This document shows positions 1 to 11,128 of a DNA stretch of 64,000 nucleotides, one piece after another. The stretch's first letter is position 1; each line of letters begins with the position of its first letter. Source of the stretch: Simmondsia chinensis (taxonomy: Eukaryota; Streptophyta; Magnoliopsida; Caryophyllales; Simmondsiaceae); NCBI GenBank assembly GCA_018398585.1, contig JAGTTD010000008.1, positions 2,430,501 to 2,494,500 of the forward strand, in the 5' to 3' direction. The notes under the pieces are model-generated. The model did no database searches and was not told the DNA's origin. It saw nothing but the letters and a program-made list of their open reading frames with translations. The translations under genes were made by a program, and so were the position numbers.

Positions 1-59
1 GTATCAGGTTTAAGTTCAGTGGGGTCCTCTTTTGTAGAGGAAGAATCTTTACGTTATGG

Positions 60-560
60 ACCTTAGGCTTAACTTAGGAGAATTTGTACCCTCGGACCCA
101 AATTCACTTGAAGTTTCACAGATTTGTAAGTTGATTTAGGAGTCATTGTAGTTTAGGATCGACTTAGAAGTCATTTGGGATTGCTTTGACTTGAAAGTCA
201 TTCCGGATGAAATTTGATTTGGTAGTCATTTGGCTTTAGGTTTGATTTGAAAGTCATTTTGTGTTTCATTTCAACTTGGCGGTCATTTGGGCTTATGTTT
301 GACTTGGAAGCGTTTGGACTTTAGGTTCAACTTGATAATCATTTGGACTTTAGATTCGACTTATCAGTCATTTGGGTCTTAGGTTCCATTTGAAAAGTCA
401 TTTGGGTTTTAGGTTTGCATTGATTGCTTGGGTTTAGACTTGGAAGTCAGTTTTTAAGCCTGATTGGAGTCACTTTTGCACTTGAATCCAAATATAATGT
501 TTCTTTCGGGTCTTGAACTTGATTTGGTAGTCTTTGATTTACACTTAAAAGATCTCTTGG
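60..560. repeat. Degenerate minisatellite, unit about 28-32 bp
   Basis: The core AGTCATTTGG(GC)TTTAGGTT recurs at least ten times with heavy divergence (for example near 170, 200, 225, 255, 285, 335, 370 and 400). The copies are in direct orientation and no long reading frame crosses them. A related but reverse-oriented block lies at about 1850-2450. No gene is visible in bases 1-700. Confidence 0.6.
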
Positions 561-722
561 GCTCGTGTCTAATAGCCTGTTCGAGCCTTTGGTTATTTGG
601 ACGTATTCAGATTTAGTCAATTGTTAATTTTCATTAAAATTATCTTTAAACTTACAAATACGAAAAATTTTCATGTCTAGATATGGTTTATAGTTGTTGG
701 AAAAAATAAATAATCCAAAAAA

Positions 723-1345
723 GGGATCGCTTACGCCAAAAGTCTATATACTTTACTATTATGTTAATTTAATTCTTATATTTTTAATCACAACAGGGTT
801 TGTTTATCAGGTATTAAGGCACTGGATTTTATTCGAACTCTGAAGTTACGCGTGCTTGGGCGAGAGTGGTATCAGGATGGGTGGCCTCCTGAGAAGTTCT
901 TGTATTGCCAACCCTATAAGGTTGAGGGTCCTCGTAAACAATCTCTCGATAGGGTTATACTCTGAAGGGTAACGCTGCGTACATTCACCCCTTTCAGACC
1001 TCGCTTATGCGGGAGCACTTGAGGCACTAGGTCTGTTACTATTGTTTTATTTTTAATCACGACAATTTAGTGCCTGTATAATTTACATTATGTTAAGCTA
1101 GTCTAGTGCTCAAATTAGAGTTAATACCGTAAATCATAATTACACAATAATATTAAATGAAAGCAACATAATATAAGTCCATTTCGACCTAATTTAAATT
1201 GATTAGTGATTGAATGGACCATTAAAATTCTTATCGCTAAATTTTATTTATATACCAAATTGAAATATTGTAATTTGTATAGAAATTAGATTGACATAAT
1301 TTAAAACACAAAATTAAATTAATATAATATGTAAAGAAAGTTGCT
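723..1345. mobile_element. Mutator-type MITE (family M1), interrupted by a SINE
   Basis: The left part (TTACGCCAAAAGTCTATATACTT and on) and the part after 1065 match the body of the M1 family seen intact at 12701-13027 and 14733-15117. The copy is degraded at both ends, so the limits are approximate. It is split by the 5S-headed SINE at 796-1047. Confidence 0.6.
796..1047 (+). mobile_element. 5S rRNA-headed SINE, copy 1
   Basis: Bases 811-905 resemble plant 5S rRNA from its CCGGATCCC region onward: GCGTGCTTGGGCGAGAG, then GATGGGTGGCCTCCTGAGAA. These correspond to the internal pol III promoter region. A 3' module follows (GGGTCCTCG, CTCTGAAGGGTAACGCTGCG, TGCGGGAGCACTTGAGGCAC), ending in a degenerate TTG-rich tail. 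A 17-bp target duplication (779-795 and 1048-1064, one mismatch) fixes the ends and marks retrotransposition. It is not a functional 5S gene. Confidence 0.85.
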
Positions 1346-1629
1346 ATTGTTAGGCATAAAATTGTTATTGTCAGACTAATGTAACTTATAATACTAAGAG
1401 CTATAAAACTATCTTAAAAATTATAATATTACTCTAATAATATATATATATATATATATATATTTGGCTAATGAGGAACTTGATAACTTTGGCCCATGCG
1501 GTGATTCACATATTACACAAGGCAATTAAGTCAACAATTTTACTTGCCTCCTACCATTAAGGCAAGATCTAGATGGATTTAATAATAATAGTTTTACTTT
1601 GATAATAATATTACTTCAAGTCAAATCTT

Positions 1630-2640
1630 AGGCTGTGTTATGGAATTGGAGCCTGTAATTAGGGTTGAGGCCGGAATTGGGGCCTAAAATTTTAATTATG
1701 TTGTTTGGTTCACCTATTAGAATTGGAATTAAAATTCCACTATCTAATTTTACGGAATTGGATTTTAACTCAAAATTATACTTTCCAATTCCTTGGGGTG
1801 GGGGTAAGGAATTGTAATTCCATATTAATTCCATTGACCTAAAACCTAAAATGATTCCACTTGATTAATCCAAATTCAAGATGATTCAAAATCTAAATAC
1901 TTAGACACAACCTAAAATTTTACTGAACCTCGAAATCACCCAACTTAAATGACCGAAATCACCTTAGCTCAAAGTCCGAAGTTACCCAACCGATTGACCC
2001 GAAACTTGAGATGACTTAAATCCAGAAATGAAATTACTTGACTTGAATGTAATGTAAACAAGTTGACCTGAAGTTGAAATGATCCAATCAAATTGACCCA
2101 AAATTTAATATGACCCATGCTTGAAATGACCCGACTCGACACATCTCAAACTCAAGCTAAGATAACTCAAAATTTGAAATGATTCAACTCATTTATGCCA
2201 AAACTAAGATGACTCGAACTTGATCATAGCTAGTTTGAATCCCAAAAAGACCTAACCCAACTAATTGAAAATTCGAGATAATTTGAACACCAAATGATCT
2301 GACTCGATACTTGACTCGATTTGACGCGTAACTCGAATAACTGGAATTTAAAGTGAATTAATCCGACCATAATAACTCAGTGCAATATAAACTACTCTGA
2401 CTAAAATCTAACCGTACTTGATTTAAAACTCAAAATACTCCAACTCAATTGAGCGAAAAACCTTTGATAATTTGAATCGTTATATAATTATAATTCCAGC
2501 CTCAATTTTCTTTGATGAACAAAATAATAAAATTTTAATTTCATTAAAATTAATATTAAAATTATAATTTTATAATTTAATTTTAATTTTATGTGTCAAA
2601 TAAAGTCTTATGATATTTGTCATAAATAAACCAAAGTAAA
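1630..2640. repeat. Repeat block with GACCCGAA-type minisatellite
   Basis: Bases 1631-1830 are rich in GGAATTGG and its complement and resemble a MITE arm. Bases 1850-2470 hold many diverged units of the type GACCCGAAACTTGAGATGAC, roughly the complement of the unit in the first 560 bases. Bases 2500-2640 are AT-rich. The short reading frame at 1628-1834 lies in this repeat and is not credited. Confidence 0.5.
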
Positions 2641-2748
2641 CTATTAAACATTGATTCCCTCAACGTAACGCAGGAACAAGTACCGAGCTCCACAACTCTC
2701 CCCTCCGCGTCGAATCAGCCAATAGGAGAGCACCATTCCATCACTCCA

Positions 2749-2767
2749 CCAATAACATTTCGCCACG
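2749..2767 (+). promoter_or_regulatory. ER-stress response element CCAAT-N9-CCACG
   Basis: CCAAT at 2749-2753 is followed by exactly nine bases and then CCACG at 2763-2767. The CCACG lies in the palindrome CCACGTGG (2763-2770), so a G-box overlaps it. This is the canonical ERSE-I layout bound by NF-Y together with stress-activated bZIP factors. It lies 178 bp before the ATG of the UDP-sugar transporter. Arabidopsis UTR1 and UTR3 are known to be induced by the unfolded protein response, so the site fits the gene. A second CCAAT is at 2719-2723. No strong TATA box was seen; TTTAAA near 2805 is a weak candidate. Confidence 0.75.
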
Positions 2768-2944
2768 TGGAATTTCTACTTGGCGTGCAAAAAAAATCAC
2801 CGAATTTAAACCCTACCTTGAAGCAATTATTCACCGTTTTCTTCACTAAAATACTTGAAGAATTTTCCGATTCGAATTCACCGGAGAAATCTCCACCAAT
2901 TCGCCGGTGGAATTAGGGTTTTCCGGTGAGGAAAGCCGCCGGAG

Positions 2945-3059
2945 ATGGAAGCGCACGCCTCCGGGCTCCGCCGTGTACTTCTTCTCTCATTCTGTGTCGC
3001 CGGAATCTGGACTGCCTACATTTCTCAAGGCGTTCTTCAAGAGCATCTGTATGTAACCG

Positions 3060-3097
<38 letters not shown>

Positions 3098-6000
3098 CTT
3101 CAATGTTCAGATCGGATGATTTCTTGTGATTATTCGGCTTTTCGCAATTTGATTGCTATAGATTAGACATTTGATTTGATTAACAGTATCTAACTGTGGA
3201 TTTTGGTTTTTTTTTCTTTGGGGAAAATTCGAAATCAAATTGAGGATATTCAATCGTAAATCTCAATTTGAATCCACTTATATATTGTGCAATGGAATCT
3301 AGCACCTTGTCACTCAACCAAACCACAAATTGATTCGCTACCACTTCGTAAGAATAAGATAGTTTCAGACAAACAAATCGTCAGTGATAACAAAAGGGAA
3401 ATAATCACTTAAGTATTTTAAGGTTTGACTATTTATCATATATGTATTTAGATGTTTCAAAATTTCATACCATAGATTTTCATTTTAAAATGCTAAACTG
3501 AGACATAATTCCGACGATATATAAATATATTCATTAGAATTTGATGATCTTTCACCAAAAAGTGCTGATATGACATATTATTTGGGTAATATATAGGTAG
3601 TTTATATCAAAATTTAGTGAATGTTTTATCGTAAATCTTTGAATTTTTGCTGAAAGCATTGACATTGACTTATAATATTGTTGTAATCATTGACTATTTT
3701 AGCACTTTTCATATAAAATTGGTTTAATTCTCTCAAAAATTTATCAAATTCCGATATAAAGTACCTTAGTAATAAATACTCAAACCTAGGGTACCTCATT
3801 GTATATATTGAAACATCACGCTACCTAAATGATCAAACCTCAGAGTACCTAAGTGATAGTTTCGGTTTTTTTATTTATTGCTGATGATTTGTTTGTATGA
3901 AATTATCTTATAGGTATGATGAGGTGGCGAAGTAACCTTGCGTTTGATTTCATTTTGTGAATTGTAATGTTCTAAATTTCGGGATTGGGGAAAAAAAGCT
4001 AAATTCACCTAATTTATACTTTTCGAAAGTTATAATTTCGATTAATGTGGAGTGATAGGGTGCTAGATTTCATTGCACAATGTATAAGTGGATTGAAATT
4101 CAGACTGAGATTGAGATTGGATTGTGTCAGTTGATTTTAGATTGTGGTATTGGTTTATTTAATTCTGTTATTTGGTTTTTTTTGACTACAGTTCAACAAA
4201 GCGATTTGGACCTGACAAGAAGAGATTTGAGCACCTTGCATTTTTGAATCTTGCACAAAATGTAGTCTGTTTAATGTGGTCATTTATCAGTAAGTTTGCA
4301 TTCCAATTCCTTTCTTTTTGCCGCTTGTTTACTGTCATTATGATAGAGCCAAAACCATGAAGCGAGTGTTAGATGTCCTCTTGGAAGCTTAGCCCAGATT
4401 AAATTGTAGAAATTGGGGAAAAAAAGAGCAGAAAAATTGAGGGAGCAGAGAAGAAGAGTATTAGGGGAAAGAGAATCTGATTTAACATATTCATTCATTC
4501 CTTTGCCCATACAGCCTAATGGTAGATTTATACTATATTTAGGGGAGGGTGAGTACTAATTACCTATTAAAAAGGGGGGAAAAAAAAAAACTTGAATTAT
4601 CACTAAAATGAAACTACCTAATGAGTCATGCGCCCTGCATGTAATTAATTTTTTTTTCCGACAATATAGTTTGATGCCATCAGGGTTAAGTTTTGGAGCT
4701 CACACTTTGTCTTGGTCAGTGATAAGGATTTGGTCTGGAAGTAGTGCGGGCCGAGCTCCATGGTGGAGTTACTGGAGTGCGGGCGTTACCAACACAATTG
4801 GTCCGGCTATGGGGATTGAGGCGTTGAAGTACATTAGCTACCCTGCCCAGGTAAATGCTTGAGCTCCTATCCTTTGTTCTCAATACTTGTTTTTGTCAAG
4901 GAGCCAACTATTTCAATATCATTTTACACTCTAATACGCCCCTTTTCCTGCCCATTGAGGTTGAAGCTTGGAAAGTGCACTTGAGCACTTTATAACTTGT
5001 GTTGAAATTGCACTAATATTGGGAGTGAGAGCTATTGTGATTCGAACTCGTCCTATTTTGGTTAATAAGGCTCTGATACCATGCCAAGGAACTAGCTATC
5101 CCAAAAGTTTAAGCGTTCGGGGAAAGGTCCAATGACGGTTTTTCACTCTTATAGTTTTGTTCGATTTCCTTTTAGTTCACTCTAGGGAGGTTTAAATGCT
5201 TGGTTATTGTTTGTGAATAATATGATGGTTTGGTCCAATTTAGTTGTTGGGATGGGAAATATTCTTCTACATATAGGCTTCATGCTTGATGTTGAAGCAG
5301 ACTATTTGTTCTAATTATCTTTGTGATTTGAATATTGCTGCTGTTTCATGAATTGCTTTCTTGAAAATTCAATATAAGGGTTGCAAATTTTCATGATTAC
5401 TGCCTTTGTCATTTGAAATTTTTAGCTTCAAAGTTGATCTTAGGGTTGGTGTAGTACTACTGCAGTGTTTTTATTGATACTATTCTAATTCTCATCCTTT
5501 TCGAAATGCAGGTCTTAGCTAAATCATCAAAGATGATTCCAGGTAAGAACTTGTTTGTTCTTCGCCGCTTTTGTTAAGTAATTTTAGCTTTTTGTATAAC
5601 AATATGCAGTGGACAACGCACCTTGGCTCATAGTTCTATTTGACTTCTTGACTAGAATAGAACAGCCGTGCTCTCGAACAATCTCATACTGGAGTGAATT
5701 TGAATATCTATCATTATTTCTGTAAAGTTATGCGAAGAAACATTAAAATTGAGATGGAAAATATTTTTTGTCAAAACAAAATGGAGCCTTAGAATCAGCT
5801 TTTACTCATGCTGATCAGCTGAGCTACTTAAGAAATGCCAATTGAGAGAATCATTTGAATGCTGATGCTAACATGTCCTTTTTTACATGGCATTAATCAA
5901 AATATTAACTACTGGAGATTTCTTCTATTATATATGGTATTTTAGACACAGGCAACTAATTTTAATCTTTTTCTGTGTGCAGTTATGCTTATGGGAACCC

Positions 6001-8751
6001 TAGTATATGGCATCAGATACACGTTTTTTGAGTATATCTGTACCCTCCTTGTTGCTGGAGGGGTGTCCATTTTTGCACTTTCTAAGGTCTGTGTCATGGA
6101 GTGTATGGAGCAATTAAGTTGTTTCTCTGTTTCATGTTCTCTTGGCGGTGCATGACTTAGGGGTGTATATGAGACGAACCAAGCTCGAGCTCATCAGGCT
6201 CAAGGCTTGTTTTGGGCTTGACTCCAAGATCGATGAGTTTGGAAACTTCAAGCTCGAGGTTGATTTGGGTTTGCTCGAATCCAGTTTGGCAAAATTTGAG
6301 CTAAACTTGCCTTATTTAGGATTATCGAAGCTCATATAGGTTCTTTTGCGCTTGTTTAAGCTCGAACTCAGCTCATTTAAGCTGGAATTTGGCTTTTGAT
6401 TGGGCATAATTAGGCTAAGTTAGGCTCCTTTAGGCTCGAGAGGCTACAGGCTCGAGCTTCAGTGGGTTTGGGCTCAGCTTGGCTCAAGCTTGAAATGAGC
6501 TGAGCCTTTCGAGTTTTACGATGAGCTTACTTGGCTCATTTACACCATACTGGTGACATCATAAAGTGACTAGTGAGTGAAGACTTTGGAGACCGTTAAG
6601 CTAATTCTTAACTTTCTTGTATAATGGATTGCAGACCAGCTCGAAGACCATTAGCAAACTTGCACACCCAAATGCACCGCTTGGATATGGGCTCTGTTTT
6701 TTGAATCTTGCATTTGACGGATTTACAAATGCCACCCAGGATTCAATTACCGCAAGGTATTCCTCTAAACCTCTCGATTCTCGGATGATCTCTAGCATCT
6801 ATATGTGTATCTGAAATGAAAAATCATAAATACTTTAAAAAGGCATTTTATTTTAGGAAAAAAGAAACTGAGAAACTGAGGAGAGAGTCTGGAGAGAGAT
6901 TCAAAAAACTGTGGAGATCTGGTTGGATTACTATGGCATAAGTTGTTAAGGATTTCGTTTTGTATGCTTTGTTTTGGGCTATGTTGAGCCCTTTTGCCTT
7001 TTGGTTTTCTTTAGCCTTTGCGTTGAGTTGGGTTGGTTATAGTTATGTTTTCGCAAATATTTTTTGATTTAATGACATGAGTACTTGCCTTCTGTCAAAA
7101 AAAGGGGGCGTAATATTAACATACATAGAAAATGATTTTGAAAGAAGAATTGGAAGGACATTTGCTTCATTTCACAAATTTTTGAGCTGTTAAAATTGGT
7201 GTAGAGGTTATGGTCCCAACCTTCCAAGCTTAAGTTCTTGGGTTCAAAGCTTAGCTTCTCCTTCTCCAAATGTTGGTGATTTAGGGAAAAAGTTGGACCC
7301 TCACCAATGCAAAAAAAAAAAAAGGGAAAAAAAAAAGGTCCCACATTTTTTTATGATGGCATGTATTACATCGTTTCTTTAGTTACAACAACAACAACAA
7401 CAATCCCAATGCCTCCACGGGCTTCCGCATAAGCAGGGTCTAGGAGGGTAGATGTACGCATCCTTCCCCCTTCAGGGGGCTACCCTGAAGGGAGGCTTTT
7501 TCTGAGGACCCCTAGCCTGTACATCGTTGCTTTAGTTGCCAGGTCTTATTCTGTAGTCAATGTTGAAGCCAATGCCATGGCAAATTTTTTTTTTCTCTAA
7601 AACGTGTTACTTCTTATGATATAGTAAAATTTACACTAGTATTGCTCCATGTCTTGAACGTAATTCCCTTGTGTATTTTTGACAAAATGTAAAAAGACAT
7701 CATTTATTTTCGCCGCATGGGTCCAACACCGGTCTTGAGATTTTAGGGGTCTAAAATAAGTTTGACTGATGTCAAGGCGTCCCGCTCAAAGAATCCGTAT
7801 TATATCATAGCATGTACTATACGAGTCTTTTGTATATGTGTATATATGCATTTTTAATTATTATATAGAGGTCGTTATTTCTTCTATTATGCATGATAAT
7901 ATATAGTAGAAGTAAACTCATAATATAACTAATTTTTGAAAGGGACTTTTAACAAATCAGAGGCCCCAAGCAATTGCTTCGATTGTTAGGGTCTTGATTG
8001 GCCTTGCATGGATCTAGGGTATATTTGAGCCAAGCCAAACTCAAGCTTGCTCGGCTCAACTTGACTTCACTCGTTGAGCTTGAACTTAGCTTGACGAGCT
8101 TCTTACAAAGCTTGCAGTATTTAGGCTCATTTAAGCTCTATCGAGGCTCATTTTGAACCGTTTAAGCTCAGGCTCAACTCATTTAGGCTCAAACTTGGCT
8201 TAGTTCAACATATTTAACCTAATACATTGTAGTAAGATATAATCGCTTATGTTCGTTTAGACTCACAAGCCTAGGAGTGCAAGCTTCAGTAAGCATAACA
8301 TACAAACAGATAGATACTTACATCACTATGCTATGTGCACAGATACCCAAAGACAACAGCTTGGGACATAATGCTAGGAATGAACTTATGGGGCACCATA
8401 TACAACATGATCTTCATGTTCGGTTACCCATCTGCCAGCGGCTACGAGGCGATTCGGTTCTGCAAGCACCATCCCGAGGCGGCGTGGGACATTCTCTTCT
8501 TCTGCTTATGCGGAGCTGTGGGCCAGAACTTCATCTTCTTGACGATAAGTCGGTTCGGGTCACTCACTAACACCACCATCACCACCACCAGGAAGTTTGT
8601 TAGCATTGTGGTTTCTTCACTTCTTAGTGGCAACCCTCTCTCTCGTGTTCAGTGGAGTAGTGTTGTTATGGTCTTTTCTGGGCTTTCTTATCAGATTTAC
8701 CTTAAATGGCAGAAGTTGCAGAGATTGCAGAAGAAGCGGAAAGGTGCGTGA
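2945..8751 (+). CDS. UTR3: ER UDP-galactose/UDP-glucose transporter, UTR1/UTR3 type
   Basis: Nucleotide-sugar transporter of the UAA/SLC35B1 family, expected to move UDP-glucose and UDP-galactose into the endoplasmic reticulum, where UDP-glucose feeds glycoprotein folding quality control. Seven coding exons join in frame with GT/AG borders: 2945-3048, 4192-4289, 4720-4850, 5512-5542, 5983-6086, 6635-6756 and 8343-8751. They total 999 nt and 332 residues, about the length of Arabidopsis UTR3 (331). The start MEAHASGLRRVLLLSF matches the family N-terminus and precedes the first membrane segment. Family blocks seen include FGPDKKRFEHLAFLNLAQN, WSAGVTNTIGPAMGIEALKY, LAFDGFTNATQDSITARY, CLCGAVGQNFIFLTISRFG and TTTRKFVSIVVSSLLSGNPL. 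The tail LKWQKLQRLQKKRKGA is lysine-rich, like ER-retrieval tails. No frame break is seen. Introns 1, 3, 5 and 6 hold transposon insertions. The UTR3 versus UTR1 choice is not certain. Confidence 0.93.
3396..3865. mobile_element. TIR MITE (family M4) in intron 1 of the UDP-sugar transporter
   Basis: The left end (AATAATCACTTAAGTATTTT) and the right end (ACCTAAGTGATAGTTTC) are inverted copies, extending inward through AAGGTTTGA and TCAAACCT. A second copy lies at 30160-30771. The intron also has a (TC)n(TA)n microsatellite at about 3059-3098, just after the exon 1 donor. No coding potential. Confidence 0.6.
4898..5155 (-). mobile_element. TRIM retroelement remnant in intron 3
   Basis: The reverse strand carries TGGTATCAGAGCC (5081-5069), the primer-binding site complementary to initiator methionine tRNA. 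It is preceded on that strand by an LTR-like stretch (about 5155-5084) containing GGGATAGCTAGTTCCTTGGCA. The other LTR is only partly recognisable near 4898-4940. The same family is seen at 48426-48690 and 52657-53325. No protein-coding content, as expected of TRIMs. Confidence 0.6.
6155..6549. mobile_element. hAT-like MITE rich in GAGCTCGAGC motifs, intron 5
   Basis: The ends read GGGGTGTATATGAG on the left and CTCATTTACACC on the right, which are inverted copies. The interior is full of GCTCGAGCT and GCTCAAGCT motifs that can fold back on themselves. This matches the common plant repeat with TAGGGGTGTAAATGAG termini, generally assigned to hAT. No clean 8-bp target duplication was found. The 65-codon reading frame inside is a by-product of the repeat. 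Confidence 0.55.
7385..7520 (-). mobile_element. Tail-only SINE (3' module without 5S head), intron 6
   Basis: On the reverse strand the order is GGCTAGGGGTCCTCAG, the CCCTTCAGGG / CCCTGAAGGG hairpin, GGATGCGTACATCTACC, TGCTTATGCGGAAGCCCG, and (TTG)n. A 17-bp target duplication (7368-7384 and 7521-7537, one mismatch) abuts the module directly, so this copy moved without a 5S head. It is 136 bp, the same length as the copy at 30821-30956. Confidence 0.85.
8010..8250. mobile_element. Fragment related to the hAT-like MITE, intron 6
   Basis: This shares the GAGCCAAGCC, GCTTGCTCGGCTCAA and TTTAGGCTCATTTAAGCTC style of the element at 6155-6549 but has lost clear ends. It lies about 90 bp upstream of the last exon of the transporter gene. 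The 8277-8570 reading frame overlaps the exon in a wrong frame and is not real. Confidence 0.4.
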
Positions 8752-8902
8752 AATTCGAGTTCGTAAAAGTACTTTAATTGGGCATTATGTTCGGGAAAAG
8801 AAAAAATAATACTATAATATATTTACTATATACATAAGAAGGGCAATAAGTTTTGGAAACAAAAAAAAAAAAAAAACCACAAGAGCGGTCAATTTGGTTG
8901 TA

Positions 8903-9294
8903 AGTTTGTTTACTCCATTGGCCATTTATGTTTCCGAGTTTTGTTTCAAGTTGGTTTGCTGTCTTTCCTTTTGTTCAAAATAATCTCTGTTGTTTATAAG
9001 TTTGTTCAAATTGGTCTTTCGTCTTACCTTTTGTTTAATATAGGCCCTAATGTCCTATTCTACGACAAAATTGGCCTCTATCTGGTGACTGAAATTAGGT
9101 AAAAATTTAAAAGACGGGGAACTGATTTTGTCATGAAATGAAACATGAGGGACTATTCTAAATAAGAAAAAAAAAGGTAAGGGACCAATTTGAATAAACT
9201 GGCAAATATTAGAAAATATTTTGAACAAAAGGAAGGACAGGGGGACCAATTATATCAAATTTACAAACATTATGGACCGATGGAGTAAATAAAC
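8903..9294. mobile_element. TIR MITE 152 bp after the transporter stop codon
   Basis: The left end GTTTGTTTACTCCATTGGCC and the right end GGACCGATGGAGTAAATAAAC are inverted repeats with few mismatches. Matching inverted segments run further in (TTCAAATTGGTC against GGGACCAATTTGAA). It may lie in or just past the 3' untranslated region of the transporter gene. A fragment of the same family is at about 17870-17996. Confidence 0.6.
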
Positions 9295-10074
9295 TCTTTC
9301 TTTCTTCAAACATGTTGCTCCACTTGTTCTTTTTTCTAAAACTTGCTTTCATGGTTGTCCATATTACGTTATTCTTATCCCTTTTTTCAAACATAATGCC
9401 CCAAATTATATCTGTAACGGATCCAAACCCGATCCCATTTTTGTTTTTTCTTTGCTTTTATTGTTATATTTCCTTCTCTCTAATTAGTATTGTGCGTCCA
9501 TTTGTTATAGTACTAGAGGTGAAAAGACAACTCCAGGGTAAAGTGGAGTTGTTAGGATATAATAGATACATGTAGCTAACTCAATATATTCTCATCCTCA
9601 TGTTTTAGATGTGTTATTACTTCATCAAGTTGCTCATAACCGAATCTCTTAATGAGGTTCCTCCTTGTTATGACATTGCAAAAAATTTTAATCAGTTTTA
9701 TATTTCGTAAGTTCATAAATTATGTTCGGTTTGAGTCAAAATTGAGTCGGATTTGGGTTTAATCTATGTAATTCATATCATGCTCGAGATCTGTCTATTT
9801 GTTTACCAATGCCATAATTTAATGCCCGGTAATAAATGTTATTTTCAGGATAATGATTTAAGTATAGAAGGTACGAGTCATGAAATTATTTTGTGAATTA
9901 CATTTTTTTTTTCCCTAGATGGCAAGCGATATATTTTCATTACTGAAAAACAGACATATACATCATAACCCAATTACACCTGTAATTTTAAACTAAACGC
10001 AAACGATCTGTGCATTAGCACTAATCTAATTTAAGTATATGCAAATCATTGTAGTGTAAAATTGCTAAATTACC
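9295..10074. other. Intergenic, nothing recognised
   Basis: AT-rich single-copy-looking DNA with short accidental reading frames of low complexity. No gene, RNA or clear transposon end was recognised. Confidence 0.5.
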
Positions 10075-10320
10075 CATTATGGCTTTGTTTCAGTGGTAGG
10101 AGGCAAGTGAGGGGTTTGTCTCAGTGGTAGGAAGCAAGTGAGGGGATAACAGTGTTGCTTTAGGTCAAAAGGTCTGGAGTTCGATTCTCCTCCTGAACCT
10201 CTCCCTATGGAATCCTTGACCTAAATGGCTCCTATGGCTTTGGTGTGTGGGTCGATGCATGAGTTAGGGTTTACCGGGTAATCGGGTTTTCTCTCTAGAG
10301 AAAAAAACAAAAAAAAAGCG
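10075..10320 (+). mobile_element. tRNA-derived SINE with poly(A)-type tail, copy 1
   Basis: It has a tRNA-like A box (TCTCAGTGGTAGGAAGC) and B box (GAGTTCGATTCTCC), then GTTTACCGGGTAATCGGG and an A-rich tail. The flanks TTGCTAAATTACC (about 10062-10074) and TTGTTAAATTTACC (10321-10334) look like a diverged target duplication. The first 35 bases are tandemly doubled: CAGTGGTAGGAGGCAAGTGA at 10091 and again at 10122. The second copy is at 46735-46893. Confidence 0.8.
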
Positions 10321-10334
10321 TTGTTAAATTTACC

Positions 10335-11128
10335 TCCTTGTTTCAAGAGTGGCATCTCTAAGAATAAGCTATTTATTGTCTGGTTCTAATTGTGGTGCGG
10401 TTCAGTGTTCCAAAATTATTAGTTTCTTTTGTAGTTTTTGTTAAAAAAAAATAAAAATAAATAGAGTCATAGTTAAAATAAAGACAAAATTGACCAAAAT
10501 TTTTTAGAATATTATGTACCCTCTCCTTGTTTACCCCCAAATTAGATGGTAAGAAGGATAGGAGTGATGTGAGCTTCGAACTCGGACAAGCACCAAGGTA
10601 CGATGGAAAGATCTATTGAGAAAGGTTTATTAGAGAGAGACAGATAGAGAGTTTGAAACTCAATCCGTCTAAACGTTGCGTAAGTGTTGTGTTGAATTAA
10701 CATATGTGATCAAACACGAGCGCAAGCGAGGATTTAGGTATTTTGGATTGGAGCTGCGGATTGTAATTGTAAAAATTTGACACCTGACAGAGTTTTGCAC
10801 GAACAAAGGTCGGTCTATAAAGTTCAAGTTGCCTACTTCACTTCACTATACTATGTGTGATATTTCCGAGCAATAACAGAGCTTTGCAAAGGGTATTTAC
10901 AAGTTTCCGAGCATTAACAAATGTTTTATGTTTAAGCGTGGATCCATTCAATTTCTTCGATTTCCGAGCAATTGTAACACAATTTTCCTAATATCACATT
11001 GAAAAAGATTTATTTTTTAATTCTTAAAAAAAAAAATAATATTGTTTACATTTTTGAAAGGATAATTTCATATGTTTTTCTTTTAAATTATTGAATATTG
11101 CGTTAAATGATAAAACTGTAAATAGAAA
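10335..11128. other. Intergenic, possible LTR debris
   Basis: The phrase TTTCCGAGCA(A/T)T recurs at about 10865, 10906 and 10968, with GAGCTTTGCAAAGGG between. This suggests an old LTR or other repeat, but no ends were found. Nothing else recognised. Confidence 0.35.

Noticed and set aside
796..1047. Cassandra-type TRIM, which carries 5S sequence in its LTRs
   Set aside because: No paired LTRs, no primer-binding site, target duplications of 16 bp or more rather than 5 bp, and a (TTG)n end instead of LTR ends.
10120..10200. A tRNA gene (A and B boxes visible), also near 46760
   Set aside because: No cloverleaf closes, and the sequence continues into the SINE body and tail; the second copy has a perfect target duplication.
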